64,000 nt of DNA from Peribacillus sp. FSL H8-0477 (GTDB lineage: Bacteria > Bacillota > Bacilli > Bacillales > DSM-1321), in the NCBI RefSeq assembly GCF_038002765.1, contig NZ_JBBODE010000001.1:1674001-1738000 (forward strand), given 5' to 3'. A program made the position numbers and the translations under genes. The stretch's first letter is position 1, and every line of letters begins with the position of its first letter. A model generated the notes under the pieces. That model was not told where the DNA came from. It saw nothing but the letters and a program-made list of their open reading frames with translations, and did not search any database. This document shows, in pieces, positions 37,183 to 45,345 of this stretch.

Positions 37183-37578
37183 TTGGCAAACTCATCGAAT
37201 AACGATATTCAAAAGGCTCTCAGAGAGGCTCTGACATCAGGTCTTGGGGACTTCCTGCTTCAAGAACCTGCATCATCTCAGAATGGGTCAGGGAACACAA
37301 ATAATTCAAGAACAAGAGGATCTAATAATAAACAGTCTCGAAGCGGAAAGTCTGGAAACAAACAGTCTCGAAGCGGAAAGTCTGGAAATAAGCGGTCAAA
37401 TAGCAATAAAAACAGCAGTCGTAGAAGCCGTTCACAAGGCTCTCGAACCGGAGCTAGATCCTCCCGAGGGAATAGCCGCCTTTTAGAGCTGTTCCGCCAA
37501 CGACTAGCAAGCAGGTTGGGTGCAGATAATCAAAGGCGCTCTGGAAGATCGCGTTCGCGCAGGTCTCGCCGCTCCTAA
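37183..37578 (+). CDS. CotG-like Ser/Arg/Lys-rich repetitive spore coat protein
   Basis: About 131 residues. An N-terminal non-repetitive part of about 45 residues (NDIQKALREALTSGLGDFLL) is followed by repeats of the type KQSRSGKSGN (two near-identical copies about 66-85) and then degenerate SR/RS-rich blocks to the end. It is strongly basic. TTG at 37183 is the start, with GGAGGTT seven bases upstream; earlier GTG 37150 and ATG 37168 lack this. Its layout and divergent pairing with cotH make it the likely phosphorylation substrate; identity to CotG is by composition, not alignment. Confidence 0.75.
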   Translation: MANSSNNDIQKALREALTSGLGDFLLQEPASSQNGSGNTNNSRTRGSNNKQSRSGKSGNKQSRSGKSGNKRSNSNKNSSRRSRSQGSRTGARSSRGNSRLLELFRQRLASRLGADNQRRSGRSRSRRSRRS

Positions 37579-37613
37579 TTATTTTTAACAGCTGGTTTTA
37601 TATGGTGGGATTC

Positions 37614-37652
37614 AGAGATGATATGTTTTATATCATCTCTATTCTATTCTAT
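37614..37652 (+). terminator. Terminator of the cotG-like gene
   Basis: Perfect 11-bp arms AGAGATGATAT/ATATCATCTCT around GTTTT, then ATTCTATTCT, a moderate T-rich tail. Confidence 0.75.
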
Positions 37653-37751
37653 AAAACACACATAATCTTGGCGATGATCCTAAATTACCGGTATGATAAA
37701 AGCAGATTAACAAGAAGCGGCAGAGATTGTTTGAAGGATAGGTGAAATTAA

Positions 37752-38288
37752 ATGAAGATAGGCTTAGTGAGACATTTTAAAGTAGCAAAGCCCTTACCTA
37801 GGGGAATATACATAACACCAGACTATCTGAATCAATGGTTTTTAGATTATGATTTAGCGGATATTGAATATGGTTCTACAGAACTTGGTGAGATTATCTG
37901 GTCTCAATGCTATGTCAGTGATATGCCAAGGGCCATAAAAACCGCCAAACATATTTATACTAGAAATGATATTATTCAGACGGACAAGCTTCGTGAACTG
38001 CCAGCACCAAAATATAAAGGAAAGTTTGGACTTCCTTTTATACTTTGGGCTGTGCGAATTCGATTAGCGCCTTTTTTTAATAGAGAAACACGTATAGCAG
38101 TTGCAGATGCCAAGAAACGAATTGGAGCAACGCTTGACGCTATCCATGAACAAGGCAGTGAAAATGTTCTGATTGTCAGTCATGCAGCTTTGATGGTATA
38201 TATGCGTAAAGAACTGTTAAAACGAGGCTTTACCGGCCCTTCATTTTCGACACCCAACAATGGTGAACTATATATTTTCGAAAAGTAA
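37752..38288 (+). CDS. Histidine phosphatase family protein (phosphoglycerate mutase fold)
   Basis: 178 residues. The catalytic N-terminal motif reads LVRHFK (Phe in place of the usual Gly after RH) and the second His is in LIVSHAALM. VSDMPRAIKTAKHI aligns with the SDLxRAxQTA motif, and LRELPAPKYKG holds the expected Glu. It is a small phosphatase of unknown substrate. AGGTGAAATTAA precedes the ATG. It lies in line with the cotG-like gene but behind a terminator. Confidence 0.85.
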   Translation: MKIGLVRHFKVAKPLPRGIYITPDYLNQWFLDYDLADIEYGSTELGEIIWSQCYVSDMPRAIKTAKHIYTRNDIIQTDKLRELPAPKYKGKFGLPFILWAVRIRLAPFFNRETRIAVADAKKRIGATLDAIHEQGSENVLIVSHAALMVYMRKELLKRGFTGPSFSTPNNGELYIFEK

Positions 38289-38520
38289 GAATCTACTTCT
38301 AGAAGAATTTATCATTCTTGTTTTCGGAACAAAGCCTTCTGCTTACGCCAAATACAGGTTCGGTACTAGGAACTTGGATCATTGGTTCTCATTTGAATAA
38401 CCTTAAAATTCTTAGAAGACCTAGTTGCCATGAAGGCTTCTTTCAAGATACACATCGGATCCGCAAGTCTCCTCCTTCAATAAAACAGGTAAGGAGTTAA
38501 CCCCCTTTGGTTTTACATAA
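38289..38520. other. Intergenic region without a convincing gene
   Basis: A 60-codon plus-strand frame at 38318-38500 has no start site or family resemblance and I take it as chance. It contains AAAGCCTTC and GAAGGCTTC segments about 100 bases apart that form an imperfect inverted repeat. Confidence 0.4.
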
Positions 38521-38601
38521 AAAAAGGCATCCCCTGTTGAGCTGGCCCCGAAAAGTTATTATCTAACTTTCAGGGGTCGGTTCACTTTAGGATGCCTTTT
38601 T
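38521..38601. repeat. Nested inverted repeat resembling IS3-family (IS150-group) ends
   Basis: Outer arms AAAAAGGCATCC and GGATGCCTTTTT enclose an inner hairpin CCCC..AAAGTTA/TAACTTT..GGGG. Read on the minus strand, the segment GTGAACCGACCCCTGAAAG is like the ends of IS150-group insertion sequences. It may be a pair of abutting insertion-sequence ends reused as a terminator. Confidence 0.5.
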
Positions 38602-38609
38602 ATGACTCT

Positions 38610-39437
38610 TTAGCTTTTCACCTGATATTGATAATAGTCTTGTTGTCCAATTACCTTAAATCCGCACTCTTCGTAGAGCCTCAGCGCATGAGCATTTGTC
38701 GCTTCTACCTCTAGATAAATAGCGTTCCCTCTTGTTTCTTCCTCAAGGACTACTCGCTTCAATATTCTTCTGCCAAAGCCGCGGCCCTGATACTCTGGAA
38801 AAATAGCAAACCCGTAAATCCAGGTTTCAGTCGACTTACGATCCACTCTAATTTTACCAATCGTTTTTCTTTGTTCCTCATCTTCAATCATAAATACCTG
38901 TTCTGGTTCATCAGCGCGCATACGCTTATGAAACGATCGTGCATCCTCTTCCGAAAACCCAAAACATTGTATATCCAATTGAATTTCTACCTCTGCATCT
39001 TCATGCGTAGAAGGACGCAGCTTCACTCCCTCATAATTAAATAGTTCTGTCTTTCCCCACTTCATTTGGTATTCAGCAACAGCAAACTGACAGGAAATAC
39101 TTTGTAAAAATCCCTTTGCACTTGCTGATTTAGCCGGGGCATTTAGTAAGATCGTCTTATATTTTCTATCTAAGCAATCCACAATTCCTGCATCAATAAG
39201 TTTTGTAAATATTCCCCGTCGGCGATAATCAGGATGAACCATCCCGCATATTTCTGCTTTATCTCCAAAATCATAGACTGCAGCAAAGCCTATCAGCCGA
39301 TTCATTTCATAAAAGAAATAGTCGGAATCCTTCCTTTTTCGACTTCGCAGCGTATCCCAATTTAACTTCAGCTTAAACCCTTCTGCCTCACAGATTTGCT
39401 GCAGCTCTTCTACTTCTTTCAATTGAACTTCATTCAA
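38610..39437 (-). CDS. GNAT-family N-acetyltransferase with two GNAT domains
   Basis: About 275 residues. The N-terminal GNAT half has CGMVHPDYRRRGIFTKLIDAG and the C-terminal half has FAIFPEYQGRGFGRRILKRV, each with the R/Q-x-x-G-x-G/A acetyl-CoA loop, so both could bind acetyl-CoA. TTG at 39437 is preferred because GGGAG...GGAGAAA lies directly upstream; the frame reaches an ATG at 39497 without a ribosome site. The substrate is unknown. Confidence 0.82.
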   Translation of the reverse strand: MNEVQLKEVEELQQICEAEGFKLKLNWDTLRSRKRKDSDYFFYEMNRLIGFAAVYDFGDKAEICGMVHPDYRRRGIFTKLIDAGIVDCLDRKYKTILLNAPAKSASAKGFLQSISCQFAVAEYQMKWGKTELFNYEGVKLRPSTHEDAEVEIQLDIQCFGFSEEDARSFHKRMRADEPEQVFMIEDEEQRKTIGKIRVDRKSTETWIYGFAIFPEYQGRGFGRRILKRVVLEEETRGNAIYLEVEATNAHALRLYEECGFKVIGQQDYYQYQVKS

Positions 39438-39542
39438 TTTCTCCAACTCCCAAAGTTCTTTATAAAAATATAATATCAAATTCCTACTTATTTTCATGTA
39501 TAAACTGACTAATACCTAACAATTCCACATCCCTCTTTGTTC

Positions 39543-39695
39543 TTATTTATCACGATTAACCGTATCTAACAGTGCATTCACCGCTCGTGTCAGCTCTTCT
39601 ATTTGTTTCTCAAACTTTAGTAGTAAGTAAAAGGATACGACCGTTGGAAATCCAAAATTGTTCAGAATAGCCAACCAATTTGACCCATCTTCCAT
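39543..39695 (-). CDS. yvrJ: YvrJ-family small membrane protein (50 residues)
   Basis: Minus-strand ATG at 39695 with AAGGAGAGG seven bases upstream. The product has one helix (LNNFGFPTVVSFYLLLKF) followed by EKQIEELTRAVNALL, the layout of YvrJ. It is transcribed divergently from the SigO/RsoA genes, as in B. subtilis, where yvrJ is one of the few SigO-RsoA targets. The function is not known. Confidence 0.85.
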   Translation of the reverse strand: MEDGSNWLAILNNFGFPTVVSFYLLLKFEKQIEELTRAVNALLDTVNRDK

Positions 39696-39725
39696 ATTGA
39701 TCCTCTCCTTTTCGATTTACTACCC

Positions 39726-39827
39726 AAAGTGAAATATTATCCAAAAAGTAAATTTAGCCCGAACGGATCATAGAAATAAGAACAAATGTTCGTTTATAAT
39801 TGATTTATACTCTTAAACTTTCACTTT
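39726..39827. promoter_or_regulatory. Shared 9-mer TTTCACTTT in both divergent upstream regions of sigO-rsoA and yvrJ
   Basis: TTTCACTTT lies at 39819-39827 on the plus strand, 25 bases before the sigO start, and at 39726-39734 on the minus strand, 30 bases before the yvrJ start. In both cases TAG follows within a few bases. It may be part of a SigO-type promoter, since both genes are SigO-RsoA targets in B. subtilis; I do not recall the consensus well enough to confirm. Confidence 0.45.
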
Positions 39828-39852
39828 ATAGAATAAAGGAGGGCGAGATTCT

Positions 39853-40482
39853 ATGAATAAGACAACGATACTTTTTCTATCGAATACGTTCGAATGCCTG
39901 ATTGTGAAGCATCAGAGTTTTTTTGAACAACCGATAATCAAGCTTTTTTTACAACAACCTGGAAATCGCGCTAGTTTTCTTGCAGCGCTGGAAAACCCTA
40001 CATTTCCTTACGTTAGTGAGCTCAATGATAAATTCGAGTTTTTTTATTACCGCACACGTATACAGAAATACCTGTGTTCGCTCATTCATTTTTATTCAAT
40101 TGATTACGATAAACGAGAACGAAAGCACAGAGAGCGTTACCTTTCTATTCTTGACAAACCCGCTTCTGAATTTGAAAATGGTCCAAGCCTTTTAGAGTTA
40201 CTTGATTATGATATGGATATGGACAAATCGAATTATTCAATCGAGCTATCCTCCATCTTAAGTGATGAAGATTTAATTATTTCCATTCGAAAATTGACAC
40301 ATAAGCAAGGGGTTGTTTTAAGCCTATACTTTATTAAAGGTTACTCGAATAAAGAAATTGCCGCTTATTTTAAAGAAACTCCACAAAATATCTCGAACAT
40401 ACGTAAACAAGCGCTTCATAAAATCAGACAGAATTATCGAAAGAGAATCTCAAACAAAAAGGAGGATAAGCATTGTGGCTAA
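39853..40482 (+). CDS. sigO: Sigma factor subunit SigO-like (region 4 subunit of a two-part sigma)
   Basis: 209 residues. The C-terminal part (about 145-203) is sigma region 4: ISIRKLTHKQGVVLSLYFIKGYSNKEIAAYFKETPQNISNIRKQALHKIR, a typical helix-turn-helix for -35 recognition. The N-terminal part lacks the canonical region 2 (-10 recognition, melting). In B. subtilis, SigO (YvrI) needs the separate protein RsoA to supply a region 2-like part. Here the rsoA-like gene overlaps the end of this one by 8 bases. AAAGGAGGG precedes the ATG. Identity as sigO rests on this gene pair plus divergent yvrJ. Confidence 0.75.
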   Translation: MNKTTILFLSNTFECLIVKHQSFFEQPIIKLFLQQPGNRASFLAALENPTFPYVSELNDKFEFFYYRTRIQKYLCSLIHFYSIDYDKRERKHRERYLSILDKPASEFENGPSLLELLDYDMDMDKSNYSIELSSILSDEDLIISIRKLTHKQGVVLSLYFIKGYSNKEIAAYFKETPQNISNIRKQALHKIRQNYRKRISNKKEDKHCG

Positions 40483-40699
40483 AAAAATGACAAAAAGTGA
40501 GCTGCTTGAATTACTTAACACACTTGAACCAAAAATCAAGAAATCATTGTGGAATACCAGGTTTCAAGATCAAGAAGATTTAGAACAGGATATAAAGGTC
40601 AAAATTCTAGAGTCCTACGAAAAAATTGCAGATATTAAAGTCCCTAATTTCGAACAATTTCTTGGAGACTATTTATCTAATGAGAAAAAGAAATCTTGA
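40475..40699 (+). CDS. rsoA: RsoA-like sigma co-subunit (region 2-like)
   Basis: About 74 residues from GTG at 40475, which has GGAGG nine bases upstream and overlaps the end of sigO, so translation is coupled. The motif RFQDQEDLEQDIKVKILESYEKI resembles sigma region 2.1-2.2, which binds core polymerase; no region 4 is present. The lysine-rich tail is short. It fits RsoA, which with SigO makes a working two-subunit sigma factor. A longer in-frame frame starting at 40358 lacks a ribosome site. Confidence 0.75.
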   Translation: MAKKMTKSELLELLNTLEPKIKKSLWNTRFQDQEDLEQDIKVKILESYEKIADIKVPNFEQFLGDYLSNEKKKS

Positions 40700-40720
40700 A
40701 TTTCTTTACGAAAACACAAC

Positions 40721-40751
40721 AGCAGCCCTCCATGGAGAGCTGCCTTTTTTT
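40721..40751 (+). terminator. Terminator of the sigO-rsoA operon
   Basis: Arms GCAGC-CTCC and GGAG-GCTGC (one mismatch) followed by TTTTTTT. It overlaps the end of the convergent esterase gene. Confidence 0.8.
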
Positions 40752-41697
40752 ACTTAACTTCCCCGATGGTGAAGTCCACCTTAACATTTGAAAGAAAATC
40801 CGCTATACGCTCAATTGTTGATTCAATACGATGGGTAAACATCGGTATTAAGAAGTATCCATGAATTAAGCCGGCTTCACATTTATATTCAACCTGAATA
40901 CCTGCTTCGACCAGTCTTTTCGCATAAGTTAGTCCATCGTCCCTAAGCACATCGTATTCTGCCGTAAAAATAAGGGCAGGAGGAAGACCTCTTAGATCCT
41001 CAGTTAACAGCGGGGCTGCCAGATTGTTCAGCAGATCCTCTCGAGATTCAGCATAGTGACCAGCAAACCAAGTCATTAGTTCTTCTGTAAGAATAAACCC
41101 TTTACTATATTTTTGATAAGATTCTGTCGTAAAATCAAAATCTAAGCTGGGGTAGAGTAATACTTGAGCCATAATATTCGGCCCTCTTCGATCTCTGGCT
41201 AAAATAGTCACGGCAGCCGCCAAATTCCCCCCTGCACTATCGCCACCGACAATCACTTTCTTACTATCACCCTTTAGTAAACCGGCATTGGCTTCAACCC
41301 ATTTTAAAGCCGTATAGCAATCTTCTAATGGGATAGGAAATTTATACTCTGGTGACAACCGATAATTCACGGAGATGACAACTGCATTTAGGTGGCTCGC
41401 CAGCATTCTGCAGGTAGAGTCAGCAGTTTCCAAATCACCAATGACCCATCCACCGCCATGATAGTAAACAAAAAGAGGGAATGGCCCATGTCCTTCTGGT
41501 GTATACGTCCTTACAGTAATACGGCCTTCCTCTACTGGAATTTCATATTCTTTAGTCCTCCCAGTACCTGCTGAAATCGATTGTTCTACTGGCAATTGTG
41601 ATAGTAAATCCCTGACAGTTTGTGGATTCAGTGTATGAAGCGGCGGAATCCCGGTCATCATTTCAAGATAAAGCTTGGCCTGTGCATCTAGTACCAT
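40750..41697 (-). CDS. Alpha/beta hydrolase esterase (hormone-sensitive lipase type)
   Basis: About 315 residues. Oxyanion motif HGGGW (FVYYHGGGWVIGD), nucleophile Ser in GGDSAGGNLAA, catalytic Asp in EYDVLRDDG, and His in GLIHGYF are all in order, giving the HSL/carboxylesterase family. No signal peptide, so cytoplasmic. ATG 41697 is preferred with GAGGAG eight bases upstream over ATG 41706. The substrate is not known. Confidence 0.9.
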   Translation of the reverse strand: MVLDAQAKLYLEMMTGIPPLHTLNPQTVRDLLSQLPVEQSISAGTGRTKEYEIPVEEGRITVRTYTPEGHGPFPLFVYYHGGGWVIGDLETADSTCRMLASHLNAVVISVNYRLSPEYKFPIPLEDCYTALKWVEANAGLLKGDSKKVIVGGDSAGGNLAAAVTILARDRRGPNIMAQVLLYPSLDFDFTTESYQKYSKGFILTEELMTWFAGHYAESREDLLNNLAAPLLTEDLRGLPPALIFTAEYDVLRDDGLTYAKRLVEAGIQVEYKCEAGLIHGYFLIPMFTHRIESTIERIADFLSNVKVDFTIGEVK

Positions 41698-41794
41698 CTT
41701 CCTCATCTCCTCTGAATTATTAACCTGCTATAAAATCTATGTATTTTCACATGGAAAATAACTAGATTCCCCTAGTCAAACTGCCGCTGTAGAA

Positions 41795-44170
41795 TCAATC
41801 CTTACCTGCAGGAGTCAGCGTCAGCACTTTACCTTTTACTTTTTCTAATTGGGTAACATGATACGTCCCTTCTGCCCAGCTAGTCATTTGATCATGATAC
41901 CATTTACTTTTCACATTGCCTGATTGACCTGGTCCCACTAGATGGTAGGCCTGCTTCATATTCTCTATATCAATGACAAATCGCCAGGATCCGCCATGAT
42001 TCACAATTCCATCTGACTTAAAGGCTGCTGCTTGAACGGTCACATTACTCCCGCCGACTGGAATGCTGCCTTCCTTATTAAATAAATAATTTAGAGGTGA
42101 AACACTCGATAATGGATGTGCAAAGGAAAGCTGATGGTACTCTCCCCAGTGCCAATCCGCAGGATCACTTCCCTGCATTTCCTTAATATCAGTCACCGTC
42201 TTCTGAAAAGATTCTGACAGTACCTTTTCTAGACCCCCATTATCTTTCATCCAAGGTCCCTCGTTCCCTTCCAGCGCTCTGCGCAGCAGTTCATCTACCG
42301 CTTGTCGTTTGCCCTTAAATAGAGCAAGTGTATCTTCAGGGATTTGTTTCACAAACAATACCTCAGCTATATTTTGCATCCAAAGATTAAAAACGAGGGG
42401 CGCTGCCTGGTCTTCACTATCAATAAAGTCCCATTTGTCTACAATATCCAACACTTGCTGGTCTTCTTTTTTGACTGAACCATTCAGTACCTGGACAAGC
42501 TGCGGAGCAAATTCTTTTGCCTGCAGATTTTTTTTATCCATTTGGAGATTCTGCATATCTTTGGCTGTCAGCTTTTCATTTGTTTGCAGTACTTCCTGAA
42601 TTCTCATTTGCCGATAGGGTTGAGCCCAATCATTACTGATATGATACGGATATTCATCAGATATGACTTTATTGTTAGCCGTTGAGATAAAACCTTCCGC
42701 AGGGTTTACAACTTTAGGAAGCTCATCAAAAGGTATAAATCCTGTCCATTCATACTCATCTGTCCAGCCTGGAACAGGGAGTAAGCTATCACCCTTCTTC
42801 CGAATGGGAATGCTGCCATTTGCTTTATATGCAATTGTGCCATCAGTAGACGCAAATACAAAATTCTGGGCCGGAGTTTCAAATCTAAGAAGCGCCTGCT
42901 CAAATTCATCCCAATTGCTTGCTTTATTCATATTCAATATCGCCTCAAGTTCGGCTGATGGATCGAGTGCAGTCCAGCGTAATGCCAAAACGGTATCCTT
43001 CCCGCTTTTACCAGCAAACTCTGAAATAACAGGTCCATGGCGAGTCACTGTTACTTCATAATCAATTGTCTTCCCGTCCTTAACTTTAATCGGTTCCTTA
43101 ATGACTTCCGCAGCTTCCCACTTATCTTGATAGGAAAATTCGGCAGCATTTGCAGGATTCCTTTTTTCAATATAAAGATCTTGGACGTCAGGTCCTGTAT
43201 TGGTTACGCCCCATGCAATGGTTTCATTATGACCTAGAATGATTCCAGGGACTCCCGCAAATATGACACCGCTTACATTTACATTCGGGTTTTCTAAATG
43301 CATTTGGTACCAAACCGATGGTGTTGCAAGCCCCAAGTGAGGATCATCAGCAAGCAGCGGCTTCCCTGACTTCGTTTTACTCCCGCTTACAACCCAATTG
43401 TTACTGCCATTAAATTCATGAGGTATCACGGCATTTGCAAAGCTTTTATCAATATCGAGTGACTCTTTCCCAATTATGTACGGAGATCCTTTTGGATAAT
43501 CTGGAAATAAATCATATGCTTTATCTTCAGGGAAATTCTCCAGCAAATACTGTCTAAATGCCTGCGACTCCCAATTTCCGCCAAGATCGAAAGCCATATA
43601 TTTACCAATCGTTAATGAATCAACAGGTGTCCATGGCTCAGGCTCATAACTAAGAAGGGTAAATTCAATCGGCCACTTCCCACTTTCCCTAACTTGTTCC
43701 ATATATAGATTAACACCTTCGGCAAAGTAATCCAGTGTGGCTTTTCCGCTGTCTGTATATTGATCATAGGATGCCTCGGCTGCTCTTCTTAACCCCAAAG
43801 TCAAAAAGAACTTGTCATTAGTAAGTACTTTATCACCTATAACTTCACTTAGCTGTCCAGATGCTTGGCGCCGGCTTAAATCCATCTGGAACAATCGATC
43901 CTGAGCTTGGATATATCCCTGAGCTAGATATAGGTCATGTTCATTATTTGCCTTAATATGCGGCACACCCGAAGCATCTCTTGTTACCGTTACCTCCTCT
44001 GTCAATCCAGGAAGCGAAATTTCTCCTTCTGTCTGCGGCAATAATCGATTAAGGTATATAGTAACGGCTAACCAAACAGCAAGCAGCAAGAAAAGGAGAA
44101 TTGCTCCTATCCATAAAGCGCGTTTTTTCCACTTACGCTTCGGCTTAATTTGAGGTAAAACTGCCCCCAT
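41795..44170 (-). CDS. Penicillin-acylase-family Ntn hydrolase
   Basis: About 791 residues. An N-terminal basic stretch and membrane helix (WIGAILLFLLLAVWLAVTIYL) anchor or export the protein. The alpha part carries VTRDASGVPHIKA and AQGYIQAQDRLFQMDLSRRQASGQLSEV; the nucleophile Ser is the first residue of the beta chain in HEFNGSNNWVVSGSKT, followed by LLADDPHLG. Such proenzymes self-cleave; known members act on penicillins or acyl-homoserine lactones. Which substrate this one uses is unclear. ATG 44170 has AGGGAGAG upstream; ATG 44200 is less well placed. Confidence 0.88.
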   Translation of the reverse strand: MGAVLPQIKPKRKWKKRALWIGAILLFLLLAVWLAVTIYLNRLLPQTEGEISLPGLTEEVTVTRDASGVPHIKANNEHDLYLAQGYIQAQDRLFQMDLSRRQASGQLSEVIGDKVLTNDKFFLTLGLRRAAEASYDQYTDSGKATLDYFAEGVNLYMEQVRESGKWPIEFTLLSYEPEPWTPVDSLTIGKYMAFDLGGNWESQAFRQYLLENFPEDKAYDLFPDYPKGSPYIIGKESLDIDKSFANAVIPHEFNGSNNWVVSGSKTKSGKPLLADDPHLGLATPSVWYQMHLENPNVNVSGVIFAGVPGIILGHNETIAWGVTNTGPDVQDLYIEKRNPANAAEFSYQDKWEAAEVIKEPIKVKDGKTIDYEVTVTRHGPVISEFAGKSGKDTVLALRWTALDPSAELEAILNMNKASNWDEFEQALLRFETPAQNFVFASTDGTIAYKANGSIPIRKKGDSLLPVPGWTDEYEWTGFIPFDELPKVVNPAEGFISTANNKVISDEYPYHISNDWAQPYRQMRIQEVLQTNEKLTAKDMQNLQMDKKNLQAKEFAPQLVQVLNGSVKKEDQQVLDIVDKWDFIDSEDQAAPLVFNLWMQNIAEVLFVKQIPEDTLALFKGKRQAVDELLRRALEGNEGPWMKDNGGLEKVLSESFQKTVTDIKEMQGSDPADWHWGEYHQLSFAHPLSSVSPLNYLFNKEGSIPVGGSNVTVQAAAFKSDGIVNHGGSWRFVIDIENMKQAYHLVGPGQSGNVKSKWYHDQMTSWAEGTYHVTQLEKVKGKVLTLTPAGKD

Positions 44171-44270
44171 TTCATCATCTCTCCCTAATATGTTATTCAT
44201 TCTGCTTTTTTCCGCTAACCTTAGTATTCGACTGAAGCGCCTTACATCCCTACTCTAATTTACAAAAAAC

Positions 44271-44325
44271 AAAAAAACACAGATACAAAGTCCAAGTGAA
44301 GAGACACTTGAGCTTTGCCTGTGTT
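44271..44325 (-). terminator. Terminator of the RsbR-like gene
   Basis: Long interrupted stem (ACACAG..CAAAG..CAAGTG pairing with CACTTG..CTTTG..CTGTGT) followed on the minus strand by T7. Confidence 0.8.
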
Positions 44326-44326
44326 C

Positions 44327-45160
44327 TTATAGGCAGCATACCTTTAAAGCTGACCATACATCAGGATAAATGACTAGATCTTCAAGGCCCTCATTCAAAT
44401 GACGGGCATCTTCTTTTAAGGTCTCTGTCAATCCCGACAAATAATAGGAGACACTAACGGCATTTAACGAAGAACACAACTGATAAATTCGTTCAGCATC
44501 TGACTTTTCAATGACATCGAAATTAGATAAATCAATAATTAACGTATGAATTTCTTTTTTTCTGCAAGATATAAGTGTCTCACGAAGAAATACGGCTGAA
44601 TATTTTTGATCTTTATTTGGATAAAGAGAAACCAGACCTAATCCTTCTTTAAGTAAGGTAGCTTGGGTTGGTATATCTTCATTCGTAGTTGCCTCATCTT
44701 GTACACGTTCACGATCTGCTTGTTTATAATATTGAAGAAATGATTCAATAATCTCTTCAAAAGCAATGTAAACTAAATCACTCCAAAGCAAAATTTCCTT
44801 ATGAGCCACTTTCTTATCATTTAGTTGAACAAATTCTCCAATCGCTTCCCAAAAGATCATTCTTATTCTGCGCAGCTCCACAATTACTTGATGAATGGAG
44901 GCTTTCTTTCCATGAAGTTTACCTGCAACCTGCTTAATCCAGCTATCAAGCGAAGAAAAAAACAGCCCCTGTTCGACGAGAAATACCTTACTGAGATGGA
45001 TAATAAATAATTGATTTTGATAGGTTATTTTACTCAGCTGCACTGAATCATCAGTTGAAAATAGGGACACCCACTCGTCATTAAAGGATTTGGCCCATGT
45101 AGTTGAGATTTCAGCAGAGTGGTCTAATAAAAATGTATATAATTCTTTATTGTTATGCAT
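44327..45160 (-). CDS. RsbR-like STAS-domain protein 1
   Basis: 277 residues. N-terminal helical part (about 1-150, non-heme-globin-like RsbR N domain) then a C-terminal STAS domain (about 165-275; IHTLIIDLSNFDVIEKSDAERIYQLCSSLNAVSVSYYLSGLTE). RsbR proteins are stressosome subunits controlling SigB. The Thr residues phosphorylated in classical RsbRA (in the linker and STAS) are not obvious here. No rsbS/rsbT genes are nearby, so a SigB role is inferred only. ATG has AAGGATG upstream. Confidence 0.75.
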   Translation of the reverse strand: MHNNKELYTFLLDHSAEISTTWAKSFNDEWVSLFSTDDSVQLSKITYQNQLFIIHLSKVFLVEQGLFFSSLDSWIKQVAGKLHGKKASIHQVIVELRRIRMIFWEAIGEFVQLNDKKVAHKEILLWSDLVYIAFEEIIESFLQYYKQADRERVQDEATTNEDIPTQATLLKEGLGLVSLYPNKDQKYSAVFLRETLISCRKKEIHTLIIDLSNFDVIEKSDAERIYQLCSSLNAVSVSYYLSGLTETLKEDARHLNEGLEDLVIYPDVWSALKVCCL

Positions 45161-45220
45161 ATCTGATCATCCTTAAAGTGTGTAACATTATCATTAAAAT
45201 AAGTCAGATTAGGAATCGTA

Positions 45221-45251
45221 AAGCAGCAGCAGGAGACTCCTGCTGCTGCTT
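45221..45251. terminator. Strong hairpin downstream of the second RsbR-like gene
   Basis: Perfect 15-base arms AAGCAGCAGCAGGAG/CTCCTGCTGCTGCTT with a one-base centre. A T-run follows only on the plus strand, but the only gene ending near here is on the minus strand, so the direction is uncertain. Confidence 0.6.
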
Positions 45252-45345
45252 TTTCTTCTCAAAAAGACAATACTTCCATAGTTATAATACCCTTACCTAA
45301 ACATCTTAAACACTCTTTCAATACTAGCGAAAATTTAAAAAGTTG

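Noticed and set aside
37244-37486. 80-residue frame in the cotG-like gene with LEAESLE-type repeats
   Set aside because: The repeats are the alternative-frame reading of the CotG-like repeats; the ribosome site fits the other frame.
38318-38500. 60-residue plus-strand frame
   Set aside because: No start site, no family resemblance, odd composition.
42663-43061. 132-residue plus-strand frame inside the penicillin-acylase gene
   Set aside because: Lies fully opposite a gene with clear family motifs; no ribosome site.
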